NCBI GenBank assembly: GCA_965247565.1
Contig: CBDFHF010000002.1
Location: 248,001 to 312,000, forward strand
DNA length: 64,000 nt
Source: CBDFHF01 sp965247565
GTDB lineage: Bacteria; Pseudomonadota; Gammaproteobacteria; Methylococcales; Methylomonadaceae
Reading direction: 5' to 3'
A program made the position numbers and the translations under genes. Shown in pieces: positions 45,905 to 54,457 of the stretch; position 1 is the stretch's first letter; every line of letters begins with the position of its first letter. The notes beneath the pieces are model-generated. The model was not told where the DNA came from and made no database searches. It saw only the letters and a list, made by a program, of their open reading frames with translations.

Positions 45905-46845
45905 AAAAGCAGGTTGCGAAGCGCAATTGTGGTAGAAAAAGCTTTATACAAATGATGATCGGAGCTGCTCGGCGTATAAGTGCCACCATTGAATGGTACC
46001 GACATGGGGTTATCCGTTAGGTTATCCTCTTCGCTTTTGATAATGAAAGATAAGCGTAGGCTCACTACCCGTTGCCAGCCATTAGCAGGCGGAAACGACA
46101 ACGTTTCAACAACATCCGCAGGTACATAGTAATTTGCTGCATTATCTGGGGTGGCGTCGGAATCCACCCCGTAAGCAACAGCAAATCTAACTAAGTTATT
46201 GATTAATTGAACAGGCGGTGCGACGGCGGGGTCTGGATCAGGTGTAAAATCATTTGTACTGGTGCAGTTTTTAACACAGGTCGCAATATCAGTATCAGTA
46301 GCGACTGTTTCTCTTTGTGCTGAGCAGGTCAAAGCCCCATTCAACTTAAAATGCACAGTGACAACATGCACCTGACTGCCGGGATCTTCCCCCGCATCCA
46401 GAAGCACGTTTTGAGTGCAAGGAGAATTACCGTTACTGGCGCCAGCCGCACTTAAATCACCGTCATCGATTAATTGATAGCGCAGCACAAATTCATCGTT
46501 GGTAGGTAAGGTGCTATCGCCTTTTAAGTACTCACCTTGGATAAAATCGATGGTTGAACCCAAAGCATTGTCATGCAAGGTGTCAACGGGTGAGCCCAAA
46601 AATATTCTGTCCCGTTGACCATTTACGTCAGAGCGACTTCTTAAACCGCCCGTGCGCCGTATTTCTTTTTGAATGACTTCAAGCACATAATTACTTTCAT
46701 CGGCCATGGTGCTATAAGCGCGCTGCACTTTATTGCTTTTTTGCATTTGCTGAAACAAGCTGCCGATGCCGGCGATTAAGCCTAAACTTAACACCATACT
46801 GATCATTGTTTCGATCAGAGTGATACCCTGTTGGTGCTTTTTCAT
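45901..46845 (-). CDS. pilW: Minor pilin PilW
   Basis: The 314-residue prepilin has leader MKKHQQG and mature N terminus ITLIETMISMVLSLGLIAGI. A long globular domain follows, with NYVLEVIQKEIRRTGGLRSR and a late GWQRVVSLRLSFIIKS. Length and pattern match PilW. It is translationally coupled to both neighbours (pilV and pilX). Confidence 0.9.
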   Translation of the reverse strand: MKKHQQGITLIETMISMVLSLGLIAGIGSLFQQMQKSNKVQRAYSTMADESNYVLEVIQKEIRRTGGLRSRSDVNGQRDRIFLGSPVDTLHDNALGSTIDFIQGEYLKGDSTLPTNDEFVLRYQLIDDGDLSAAGASNGNSPCTQNVLLDAGEDPGSQVHVVTVHFKLNGALTCSAQRETVATDTDIATCVKNCTSTNDFTPDPDPAVAPPVQLINNLVRFAVAYGVDSDATPDNAANYYVPADVVETLSFPPANGWQRVVSLRLSFIIKSEEDNLTDNPMSVPFNGGTYTPSSSDHHLYKAFSTTIALRNLLL

Positions 46846-47342
46846 GGCTGTATTTCCAGTTTAAATGAATTAGAAGCGGCCATTTTTTGATTGTTATTTG
46901 TCCAGCTGACGGTTAAACAAAGTTTATTTGCAGCCCCGCTACAATTGCCTCCGGCCGTTCTTGAAACCAATGTGGTAGCACTCGATCCAATTCTATCTTT
47001 AGCATTTTTTTCCCAGGCACAATAATCGTAAGCCGCCATTGTTGCGGAATCACAGCCCGTCGTTGTATTACAATTGTCAGTGTTGGTGCATGATGTAGCG
47101 GGAGTCGGCAGAGTTGCGTTTTCCCAGGGCGGTGCGATGGTTGGGGAATTCGCTTTAATCCGATCGCTCATTTCATAAGCCAACGAGGCCGCCTGCGCAA
47201 ACAAAAAGGCATCCTGGTTGTCTTTTAGCGCCAAAGTTTGCATTGATGCTAGGCCCAACAGTCCAATGGCGAGAATAATTGTCGACACTAACACTTCAAC
47301 CAGCGTAAAGCCTTTAGTGCGGGTAAAACCAAACCTCGACAT
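46842..47342 (-). CDS. pilV: Minor pilin PilV
   Basis: The 166-residue prepilin has leader MSRFGFTRTKG followed by FTLVEVLVSTIILAIGLLGL and ASMQTLALKDNQ, the PilV signature. A Cys-rich globular part follows (TSCTNTDNCNTTTGCDS). The start ATG 47342 has GGAG about 11 bases upstream; an in-frame TTG at 47357 is less likely. First gene of the minor-pilin operon, coupled to pilW by a 4-base overlap. Confidence 0.9.
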   Translation of the reverse strand: MSRFGFTRTKGFTLVEVLVSTIILAIGLLGLASMQTLALKDNQDAFLFAQAASLAYEMSDRIKANSPTIAPPWENATLPTPATSCTNTDNCNTTTGCDSATMAAYDYCAWEKNAKDRIGSSATTLVSRTAGGNCSGAANKLCLTVSWTNNNQKMAASNSFKLEIQP

Positions 47343-47764
47343 AATTCTTTGCTCCAATACTGCAAATAACGTTAATTTGGCTAAAGTCTAGTTATTTTTG
47401 TGGGGCTAACAAGGAGGTTAATCTGGAAATGTGAACTGGTATTCAGTTCCATGGCGGGGAAACTGAATACATGAGATTCAATCAACACTTTTGGGAGGTG
47501 CACTATTTTTTTGTTGCTCTAAACCCTGGTTAACGCAAAGCGTAGTTCAAAATCATGAGCTCAATTTGTTTTGTGTTACGAGTGTGTGCAAGCCGGCAAA
47601 AAAGTCTACAGATTGACAAAATACAGTGCCGCTGGCATTCTTATTGCTGAGTCAGGTTGGTGTTTTCAGCGTCAATCAGACATCGGTTTTCATTGGCTGT
47701 AATCATAGTTCGACCATTTCAATGTTGTGGTCGCTTTCACTCATTTACTTAATTAGGAAATAGC
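47343..47764. promoter_or_regulatory. Divergent gap with 10-bp hairpin
   Basis: This gap must hold the promoters of the minor-pilin operon (minus) and the DUF4332 gene (plus). GTATTCAGTT (47439-47448) pairs with AACTGAATAC (47461-47470) over a 12-base loop, which might be an operator or part of a leader. AATTAGGAAA precedes the plus-strand ATG. Confidence 0.4.
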
Positions 47765-48169
47765 ATGGCAAAAATTGATAGTATCGAAGGAATCGGGGCG
47801 CAGTATGCGGAAAAACTGACTGCGGCTGGCGTTGCTACCGTTGAGGCATTGCTTGAAAAAGGCGCAACTGCAAAAGGACGTGATGAGTTGGCAACCCAAA
47901 CGGGTGCCCCCTCCAAATTGATTCTGCGCTGGGTCAATCATGCCGATTTGTTTCGTATTAAAGGTGTGGCAGGGCAGTTTTCTGAATTGTTGGAAGCGGC
48001 TGGCGTCGATACCGTGCCTGAATTGGCGCAACGTAACGCGGAAAATCTTCAACTTGCTTTGGCTGCTACCAATACCGAAAAAAAGCTCGCCAAATCGACA
48101 CCTTCACTGGCTCAAGTTAATGACTGGATAGCTGAGGCGAAAACTTTGCCGCGAGTAGTTCAACACTAG
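47765..48169 (+). CDS. DUF4332 helix-hairpin-helix protein
   Basis: A 134-residue protein made of two helix-hairpin-helix-like halves: IDSIEGIGAQYAEKLTAAGV and, later, LFRIKGVAGQFSELLEAAGV. This is the DUF4332 fold, similar to the HhH modules of DNA-binding proteins, which suggests nucleic-acid or protein scaffolding. A good ribosome site (TTAGGAAATAG) supports the start. It stands alone; function is unknown. Confidence 0.85.
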   Translation: MAKIDSIEGIGAQYAEKLTAAGVATVEALLEKGATAKGRDELATQTGAPSKLILRWVNHADLFRIKGVAGQFSELLEAAGVDTVPELAQRNAENLQLALAATNTEKKLAKSTPSLAQVNDWIAEAKTLPRVVQH

Positions 48170-48217
48170 CGGGCACTTTAGTAAGCCTCTGAATGCGGCG
48201 GGCTTTCACATCTTATA

Positions 48218-48252
48218 GATCCGGCCTTTTCAATTCTTCATAAGGCCGGATC
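48218..48252 (+). terminator. 11-bp hairpin between the DUF4332 and TPR genes
   Basis: GATCCGGCCTT (48218-48228) pairs perfectly with AAGGCCGGATC (48242-48252) over 13 bases. It is probably a terminator-type or dispersed repeat element; similar arms occur near 16372 and 16459. No U-run follows. Confidence 0.5.
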
Positions 48253-48305
48253 AATAGGAACGATCTTTCTTTTTACAACAAACAAAACTAAAACAGGACT
48301 TACAT

Positions 48306-50696
48306 ATGGCATTAATACGGAGTTACTCAAAAAAGCTGTTGATTGGGATTATGGTGAGCGGATTGCTTGCTTGCGGCGGTTCTGAGGAACGTAAAGCCAA
48401 GTACATGGAAGAAGGTAAACAGTTATTTAAAGAAGGCAATTACGAGAAAGCTAAACTGGCTTTTAAAAACGTGTTGCAAATTGATCCTAAAGATGTCGAA
48501 AGCCGCTTTCAAATGGCTGAGTCACTAAGTAAGTTAGGTGACATACAGGCGGCGGTTGGTCAATACATGGCGGTTATCGGTGAAGCGCCAAATCATATAA
48601 TGTCACGGATTCGCATGGGCCAGATTTTTCTTTTGGTAAAAAATGTGCCCGAGGCAGATAAATTAGCCAAAGAAGCTATCACACTCGACCCTGAAAATAT
48701 TGAAGCGAAAATACTGATGGGAGGGATTCTAGCTACTCAAGGTAACACGGATGCGGCGATTGCTCAGGCGGAATCGGTGCTTAAGCAACAACCTGATGAG
48801 GTATCCGCCACATTGCTACTGGCTTCCCTAAAAGCTAAATTGGGTAAGATCGATGAATCCATCGCTTTATTGCAAAAAAATATCGAAAAAAATCCGGACA
48901 AAACCCCGCCACGCTTAATGCTGGCTAACCTATATATACAAACTAAAGCGATGGATAAAGCGGAGCAAACTTTACGCTCGGTTGTAGAAATTGATCCTAA
49001 ACAGGCAGAGCATGCTTTTCAATTAGCCGGTTTTTTGGCAGGGACTAATCAGGCTGATAAAGCAGAGGCAGTGCTGCGTGACACCATAAAAAAATTGCCG
49101 GAAGAAGATAAGCCAAAATTCGCCTTAATTGAGTTTTTGATGGCTAAAAAATTACCAGATATGGCGGTTAAAGAACTCACCCAGATGATTTCCGAAAAAC
49201 CGGATAACCACGAATTACGATTTAAGCTGGCGGATTTACAGTTGGCACAAAAGCAGCTTGATAAGGTTGAGCAAACCTTGAAAGAAATTGTAACGCTTGA
49301 CAAAATTGGCCCACAATCGTTACGGGCGCGCAACAAGTTGGCACGTTTATACGCGAACACCAGACGATTGGATGAAACTAAAGAATTAATAAAAGAAGTT
49401 CTCAAAGAAAACGCGCGCGATTCTGAAGCGTTGACTATGCGCGGTGAGATAAATCTAGCAGAAAAGAAACTGCCTGAAGCGATTGGTGATTTTCGCTCAG
49501 TGCTAGTTGATCAGCCGCAAAATGTGGGTGTGCTCAAGATGCTAAGTGCCGCTTATCTAGTCAATAAAGATGAGGTGCTAGCCCGAGAAAATATGGAAAA
49601 AACGATCGAGATTGCACCTAAGGATGAAGAGGCAAGATTGGAGCTGGTCAACTTGATGATGCGGCAGAATCATGTAGATCAAGCGATGAAACAGATTGAC
49701 GCCATGCTAAAACTCAATCCAAACAGTAAAAAAGGTTTGGAGTCATTGTTTAAAATCCATTTATCACAAAAGCAGTGGGGCCAGGCTCAGCAAGTTGCAA
49801 AACGCGTTTCAGAGGCATTCCCGGCCGAAGCGACAGGGGCATACCTATCGGGTTTAGGCTATCAAGCCGAAGGCCAATTGGATAAGAGTATCGCCAGTTT
49901 TGAGCAAGCTTTAGAGAAACAGCCAGAGACTATCGAGCCGTTAACACAATTGGTCAAAAGCTATTTGGCTCTTAAGCAACCAGGAGCAGCCGAGAAGAAG
50001 TTGGGTGAAATCGTAAAGAAACAGCCGAAAAACTTTGTGGCTTACAACTTATTGGGTAGCGTTTATGCGAGTGATAAAAAGCCTGAAGACGCAATGAAGG
50101 CTTTTCAAAAAGCGATCGATATTAAATCTGATTGGGCTAATCCTTACCGCAATCTGGCATTGCTAACTTATGCACAGAAAAACAAGCAAGGGGCTGTCGA
50201 TGTTTTAAAGAAGGGCATTACCAATACCAAAGGCTCAATGGACTTAATTGGCGATTTGGCGAATCTTTATCAGCAGGAAGGCGAAAAAGACAAGGTTCTG
50301 GGGCTTTATGAAGACTCCTACAAGCAAAACCCAAGTTCTATTGTAGCAATTAATAACTTGGCCAGTTATTTGTCTGATTATGCGACCGATGCAGCCAGTT
50401 TAGATCGGGCTGAAAAATTGGCAGAGTCCTTAGAAAAAACAAATAACCCAGATATGCTGGATACCGTTGCCTGGATTGCGTATAAGAAAGGTCAATACGA
50501 TAAAGCATTGCCGTTGTTGATAAAAGCCACGGAAAGCAACCCTAACTCTGCAGTTAGTCAATATCACTTGGGCATGACTTATTTCAAACGGGGCGACAAA
50601 GCCCACGCGAAAGAGTCTTTGGAGAAAGCCATTAATTTAAAACAACAGTTTTATGGTTTGGCTGAAGCTCAGGAAACCTTGAAATCACTCAATTAA
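48306..50696 (+). CDS. prsT: PEP-CTERM-system TPR lipoprotein (PrsT-like)
   Basis: The 796-residue protein has a lipoprotein signal with lipobox LLAC (KLLIGIMVSGLLAC, then GGSEERK) and about 18-20 tetratricopeptide repeats through the whole length, e.g. GNYEKAKLAFKNVLQIDPKD and KPEDAMKAFQKAIDIKSDW. A long TPR lipoprotein of this kind is the PEP_TPR/PrsT component found with exosortase and exopolysaccharide loci. It sits in the periplasm, anchored to a membrane, and probably organises surface polysaccharide or protein export. The exosortase gene is not in the window, yet a PEP-CTERM-like substrate is at 17210. A terminator follows. Confidence 0.85.
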   Translation: MALIRSYSKKLLIGIMVSGLLACGGSEERKAKYMEEGKQLFKEGNYEKAKLAFKNVLQIDPKDVESRFQMAESLSKLGDIQAAVGQYMAVIGEAPNHIMSRIRMGQIFLLVKNVPEADKLAKEAITLDPENIEAKILMGGILATQGNTDAAIAQAESVLKQQPDEVSATLLLASLKAKLGKIDESIALLQKNIEKNPDKTPPRLMLANLYIQTKAMDKAEQTLRSVVEIDPKQAEHAFQLAGFLAGTNQADKAEAVLRDTIKKLPEEDKPKFALIEFLMAKKLPDMAVKELTQMISEKPDNHELRFKLADLQLAQKQLDKVEQTLKEIVTLDKIGPQSLRARNKLARLYANTRRLDETKELIKEVLKENARDSEALTMRGEINLAEKKLPEAIGDFRSVLVDQPQNVGVLKMLSAAYLVNKDEVLARENMEKTIEIAPKDEEARLELVNLMMRQNHVDQAMKQIDAMLKLNPNSKKGLESLFKIHLSQKQWGQAQQVAKRVSEAFPAEATGAYLSGLGYQAEGQLDKSIASFEQALEKQPETIEPLTQLVKSYLALKQPGAAEKKLGEIVKKQPKNFVAYNLLGSVYASDKKPEDAMKAFQKAIDIKSDWANPYRNLALLTYAQKNKQGAVDVLKKGITNTKGSMDLIGDLANLYQQEGEKDKVLGLYEDSYKQNPSSIVAINNLASYLSDYATDAASLDRAEKLAESLEKTNNPDMLDTVAWIAYKKGQYDKALPLLIKATESNPNSAVSQYHLGMTYFKRGDKAHAKESLEKAINLKQQFYGLAEAQETLKSLN

Positions 50697-50707
50697 TTTG
50701 AGTTAGA

Positions 50708-50733
50708 CAGCGGGCTAGTAAAATAGCCCGCTG
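50708..50733. terminator. Bidirectional terminator hairpin
   Basis: CAGCGGGCTA (50708-50717) and TAGCCCGCTG (50724-50733) form a perfect 10-bp GC-rich stem with a six-base loop, between the convergent TPR and HopJ genes. U-runs are weak on both sides. Confidence 0.7.
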
Positions 50734-50742
50734 CATGAGGGT

Positions 50743-51096
50743 TTATTTAACCTGTAAGGCTTGCCCTGTAAAACGAATTCCGTTCCAACCGTACTTCATA
50801 AAAAGTCTGATATTTTGATGGCTGTTGCCAGTGGGATCACTCAGCACATCAATTCGATAATAGTCGCCAAATAAGTTTAAGGTTTGTTGAGGGTCTAGCT
50901 GATGTATTTTAGCAAACGCGAAAATTTTGCAAGAGCCTTCATTGGTAACCGCAGGACTCACGAGTACTTCATCTTGCAAGCCATTGCTGAACTCAGTCGG
51001 TTGGTAGTCGTAGTGTTCTGCAATAAACGACATGGTTTCAGTAAAGCTGATCTGCTCTTGATTGGCTATTTTTTCAAGAAAAGTGTTTAGTGACAT
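50743..51096 (-). CDS. HopJ-family protein
   Basis: This 117-residue protein matches the HopJ type III effector family by pattern: ISFTETMSFIAEHYDYQPTEF, EGSCKIFAFAKIHQLDPQQTL and LFGDYYRIDVLSDPTGNSHQN. The family is widespread in bacteria with no type III secretion, so the name does not imply an effector. Its role is unknown. It lies 10 bases downstream of smpB in the same direction, likely in one transcript. Confidence 0.9.
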   Translation of the reverse strand: MSLNTFLEKIANQEQISFTETMSFIAEHYDYQPTEFSNGLQDEVLVSPAVTNEGSCKIFAFAKIHQLDPQQTLNLFGDYYRIDVLSDPTGNSHQNIRLFMKYGWNGIRFTGQALQVK

Positions 51097-51106
51097 AAAT
51101 AATCCG

Positions 51107-51592
51107 TTAGGCGTGTTTCATAATGCGGGCTTTCTCTCTTTGCCAGTCGCGGTCTTTAGAGGTGGCGCGTTTATCGTGCAATTGCTTACCTTTAGCTAAG
51201 CCGACTTCCAACTTGGCTCTGCCATTTTTCCAGTAAATGGATAGAGGAATCAAGGTATAGCCTTTACGTTCCACCGAGCCGATCAGTTTGTTGAGTTCAT
51301 GGCGATGCAACAGCAGTTTTTTAGAGCGTATTGCATCCGGTTTTATGTGTGTGGATGCAGAGAGTAACGCAGAAATATGCGCTCCCGATAACCATGCTTC
51401 ACCACGTTTAATGGCAACGTAGCTTTCTTTTAACTGCACACGTCCTTCTCTTAAGCTTTTGACCTCCCAACCTTCCAGTACTAAACCTGCTTCAAAGCGT
51501 TCTTCAATGAAATATTCATGTGTCGCCTGACGGTTTTTAGCAATGGAACTGTTTTGCTGCTGCGTGTTTTTTTTGGACTTTTTATCGGCCAT
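51107..51592 (-). CDS. smpB: SsrA-binding protein SmpB
   Basis: The 161-residue protein binds tmRNA and directs trans-translation of stalled ribosomes. Clear signatures: RQATHEYFIEERFEAGLVLEGWEVKSLREGRV, LKESYVAIKRGEAWLSGAHIS and the C-terminal GKQLHDKRATSKDRDWQREKAR. Length is normal. It lies near ratA and rnfH, as in many gammaproteobacteria, here separated by a transporter gene. Confidence 0.97.
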   Translation of the reverse strand: MADKKSKKNTQQQNSSIAKNRQATHEYFIEERFEAGLVLEGWEVKSLREGRVQLKESYVAIKRGEAWLSGAHISALLSASTHIKPDAIRSKKLLLHRHELNKLIGSVERKGYTLIPLSIYWKNGRAKLEVGLAKGKQLHDKRATSKDRDWQREKARIMKHA

Positions 51593-51691
51593 GATGATTG
51601 CTAAGATTTTTAAACTGACGTAAAAGGATAATTTTGCTATTTTACCCCATTTACCGATGAATAAAGAGTTTTCGAGGATACAGGCAAAGCA

Positions 51692-53053
51692 ATGACGGAT
51701 ATAAAAAAATCACAACAGGGTGAATGGTCATCACGATTCGCATTTATTTTAGCCGCAACAGGATCGGCGGTTGGTCTGGGAAATATCTGGAAGTTTCCTT
51801 ACATCACCGGCGAAAACGGCGGCGGCGCTTTTGTATTGGTGTATTTGTTGTGCGTATTATTAATAGGTATTCCCATTATGATGGCCGAGACCATGCTCGG
51901 CCGGCGCGGGCGCCGATCCCCCATCAACACCATGGAGATATTAACCAAAGAAGCACAAGCTGATCAAAGCTGGCATTATTTGGGCTGGCTAGGTGTGTTG
52001 GCGGGTTTTTTAATCCTCTCTTACTACAGTGTAATTGCCGGCTGGGCTGGTGCCTACGTCTTTAAAGCATTCACAGGTAGTTTTTTTGATGCTAACGCAG
52101 CAGATGTTAAGGCCTTGTTTGATGGTTTTTTAGCGAGCCCCTTGCAGCTGATTTTTTGGCATAGCTTGTTTATGCTGGCCACTATGTTAGTGGTTGTAAG
52201 GGGTGTGACCAGTGGTTTAGAAAAAGCGGTACGTTTTCTCATGCCTATTTTGTTTGTGTTGCTGGTGATTATGGTCGGCTATGCCATGACTACCGGCAGC
52301 TACCATAAAGGCCTTGCTTTTTTGTTTACTCCAGACTTTAGCAAACTTACCGCAGATGGTGTGTTGACGGCGATGGGGCATGCGTTCTTTACCTTAAGTT
52401 TGGGTATGGGCGCAATTATGGTTTATGGCTCTTATTTGCCTAAAGATGTTTCTATTACCAAAACAGCGATGGTGATTGCCGGTGCTGACACCGCTGTAGC
52501 GTTGCTGGCCGGTATTGCGATTTTTCCCATTGTTTTTGCCAATAACTTACAACCTGCTTCAGGGCCCGGATTAATCTTTGAAACCTTGCCGATTGCTTTC
52601 GGCAATATGAGCGGCGGTTGGTTATTCGGCGTGTTGTTTTTTGTCATGTTGGTGTTTGCAGCTTTATCTTCCTCAATTTCTTTAATCGAACCCGCAGTTG
52701 CCTGGTTGATTGAAAACAAAAACATGGATAGAAAAACTGCCTGTATCTGGTCCGGGTTGGCCGCTTGGCTCTTAGGATTGGCGACTGTTTTTTCATTTAA
52801 CGTGTGGGCGAATTTTAAAATTTTCGACCGCTCGCTATTTCAATTGCTGGATTATTTAACCGCCAACTTAATGTTACCCATCGGTGGCTTTTTTATAGCC
52901 GTGTTCGCCGGTTGGATAATGAAGCAGCAACATTCAGAACAAGAATTGCAAATGGCCAGTGTGCAAAGCTATAGGCTTTGGAAGGTCTTGGTCAGTTATG
53001 TGGCGCCAGCAGCCGTTTTTGTAGTGTTTCTGCATGTGGTGGGAGTACTCTAA
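51692..53053 (+). CDS. Sodium-dependent symporter (SNF/NSS family)
   Basis: The 453-residue protein shows the NSS-family start SRFAFILAATGSAVGLGNIWKFPYITGENGGGAF and about 12 membrane helices. GSAVGLGNIWKFPY holds the unwound TM1 region that binds substrate and Na+. The family imports amino acids or related compounds with sodium. Substrate cannot be told by eye. It separates smpB from ratA and is followed after two bases by ratA. Confidence 0.93.
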   Translation: MTDIKKSQQGEWSSRFAFILAATGSAVGLGNIWKFPYITGENGGGAFVLVYLLCVLLIGIPIMMAETMLGRRGRRSPINTMEILTKEAQADQSWHYLGWLGVLAGFLILSYYSVIAGWAGAYVFKAFTGSFFDANAADVKALFDGFLASPLQLIFWHSLFMLATMLVVVRGVTSGLEKAVRFLMPILFVLLVIMVGYAMTTGSYHKGLAFLFTPDFSKLTADGVLTAMGHAFFTLSLGMGAIMVYGSYLPKDVSITKTAMVIAGADTAVALLAGIAIFPIVFANNLQPASGPGLIFETLPIAFGNMSGGWLFGVLFFVMLVFAALSSSISLIEPAVAWLIENKNMDRKTACIWSGLAAWLLGLATVFSFNVWANFKIFDRSLFQLLDYLTANLMLPIGGFFIAVFAGWIMKQQHSEQELQMASVQSYRLWKVLVSYVAPAAVFVVFLHVVGVL

Positions 53054-53055
53054 TC

Positions 53056-53487
53056 ATGACCAGCATTCAGAAAAGTGCGTTGGTTAAATTTTCTGCCCGG
53101 CAAATGTTTGATTTGGTTAACGACATCGAATCGTACCCGCAATTTTTGCCTTGGTGTACGGATAGCCGAATTATCAAACGCGAAACTGATTTTGTCGAAG
53201 CCGAATTGATGATCTCTAAAGGCGGATTCAAAAAATCGTTTTCCACCAGAAACCGCGCAGATCAAGGCGGCAGCATTACGGTTTCTCTGCTCGATGGGCC
53301 CTTTAATTCCCTGGAAGGTATCTGGAATTTTATGCCTTTACGTGAAGATGCCAGCAAAATTTCCCTGGATTTGGAATTTGAAATGTCCGGAGTGCTGGCT
53401 AGTTTAGCTTTCGGTGCGGTATTCCATCAGATTTGTAACACCATGGTCAGCTCATTTACCAGCCGAGCCAAAGAGATTTATGGTTGA
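53056..53487 (+). CDS. ratA: RatA / COQ10-type START-domain protein
   Basis: The 143-residue protein is of the RatA/COQ10 family: KSALVKFSARQMFDLVNDIESYPQFLPWC and the middle LLDGPFNSLEGIWNFMPL, with FHQICNTMVSSFTSRAKEIYG at the end. In E. coli RatA was described as blocking 70S assembly; homologues in other lineages bind ubiquinone. The start ATG 53056 is right after the symporter stop. It overlaps rnfH by eight bases. Confidence 0.92.
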   Translation: MTSIQKSALVKFSARQMFDLVNDIESYPQFLPWCTDSRIIKRETDFVEAELMISKGGFKKSFSTRNRADQGGSITVSLLDGPFNSLEGIWNFMPLREDASKISLDLEFEMSGVLASLAFGAVFHQICNTMVSSFTSRAKEIYG

Positions 53488-53770
53488 GCAGCACACAGAA
53501 ATTGCTGTGGAAGTGGCTTATGCCAAACCGGACGTTCAGGTGTTAGTCAATATCAGCTTGCCGAACGGCAGTACCGTTGAACAGGCGATAGTTGCATCGG
53601 GAATATTGACAACCTTTCCAGAGTTGCAATTAAGCGCCTTGCAGGTCGGCGTTTTTGGCAAAGCCTGTACGCTAGAACAAATACTGAAACCGGCCGATAG
53701 AATAGAAATCTATCGGCCATTAATTCATGATCCCAAAGATGCCAGACGGCAACGCGCTGCCAAGCGTTAA
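53480..53770 (+). CDS. rnfH: RnfH family protein (RatB)
   Basis: A 96-residue ubiquitin-like-fold protein: IAVEVAYAKPDVQVLVNISL, then VEQAIVASGILTTFPEL, LQVGVFGKACTLEQIL and ADRIEIYRPLIHDPKDARRQRAAKR. The IYRPL.xDPKxxRRxRA end is diagnostic. Function is not settled. It overlaps ratA, as in other gammaproteobacteria. The normal neighbour bamE lies 2.1 kb further on. Confidence 0.93.
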   Translation: MVEQHTEIAVEVAYAKPDVQVLVNISLPNGSTVEQAIVASGILTTFPELQLSALQVGVFGKACTLEQILKPADRIEIYRPLIHDPKDARRQRAAKR

Positions 53771-53785
53771 CGCCAAATCAGCTTT

Positions 53786-53973
53786 TAACCCCAGTTGCTT
53801 GTCGGCTTTGGCAACACCTATTTGAGTCGCCAGTTTTAGGGTTTCTCGTTTGTATTCCGCGCTATGCCGGGTATAGCTAGCTCCTCTGCCGGTCGTTTTC
53901 GTGCTCATGCAAGTACCTCTCTTCGGTTAAGAATACTCGCTTTTTAATTTGTCCACTATTTGCGGTGGGGATC
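53786..53973 (-). mobile_element. IS3-type insertion sequence remnant (left end plus start of orfA)
   Basis: On the minus strand, MSTKTTGRGASYTRHSAEYK from ATG 53908 continues RETLKLATQIGVAKADKQLGL, the helix-turn-helix start of an IS3-family OrfA; homology stops there at about 53786. It keeps its own ribosome site (AGAGGT). About 40-65 bases upstream, TTGTCCACTATTTGCGGTGG followed by GGATCA looks like an IS3-type terminal repeat (TGATCCCC...GTGGACAA). The rest of the element is gone. It abuts the end of rnfH. Confidence 0.55.
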
Positions 53974-54073
53974 ATATTGCCAATGTGTACGAAGAAGGCG
54001 AATTGCCGCACGAGCCAATTTGTCGGAAATTCCGACAAATTGGTCTGGAAATGCAAGCGGGAGGCCGGTAGAG
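53971..54073 (+). pseudogene. Possible RhuM-family gene scrap
   Basis: From 53971 the frame DHIANVYEEGELPHEPICRK then FRQIGLEMQAGGR, ending in a stop, resembles the HIxNIYEEGEL...RKFRQV..EGxR part of RhuM/virulence proteins found in defence islands. Only about 33 residues remain and no start is present, so this is a tentative reading. It adjoins the IS3 end, consistent with truncation by insertion. Confidence 0.35.
54015..54043. repeat. Perfect 29-bp palindrome
   Basis: CCAATTTGTCGGAA and TTCCGACAAATTGG are exact inverted arms around a single A. It lies inside the RhuM-like scrap and 160 bases ahead of the toxin gene. Confidence 0.95.
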
Positions 54074-54202
54074 CAGTTTTTGGAAGCGTCGTTATGGCTT
54101 TTACCAAGGCAGCTGAACGGTTACGCCATTTGAATGACGGGCGTGTTCGCTGGTGTCTACTGCCAATTCGGTTAAAATATAACAGTATGCTATATTATAT
54201 CC

Positions 54203-54457
54203 ATGTATAGTATCACGTACCGAAAATCTGCCGCTAAAGCCTTGACCAAGCTGCCAGCTGAGGTATCAGCCCGTTTCGTTGCCGGATTCCAAAAACTGGC
54301 AAACGGAGAAACCGAAGGACTGGACATCAAAAAACTAACGGGTCGGGAAGGCTTTAGGCTTAGGATTAGCGGCTATCGCGGCCTGTATCGGATTGAGGAA
54401 GAACAGCTGATTATTGAAGTAGTGGCTATTGGCAGCCGGGGAGACATTTACAAATGA
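54203..54457 (+). CDS. RelE/ParE-superfamily toxin
   Basis: The 84-residue protein has the RelE-like pattern YSITYRKSAAKALTKLPAEV, then FRLRISGYRGLYRIEEEQLI and a C-terminal VVAIGSRGDIYK. The GRGDIYK end and R(I)SGYR(G)LYRI match mRNA-interferase RelE members. No clear Shine-Dalgarno precedes the ATG; TATATT-like boxes sit right upstream, so the message may be nearly leaderless. The stop overlaps the antitoxin start by four bases (ATGA). With toxin first, the pair resembles HigBA order. Confidence 0.9.
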   Translation: MYSITYRKSAAKALTKLPAEVSARFVAGFQKLANGETEGLDIKKLTGREGFRLRISGYRGLYRIEEEQLIIEVVAIGSRGDIYK

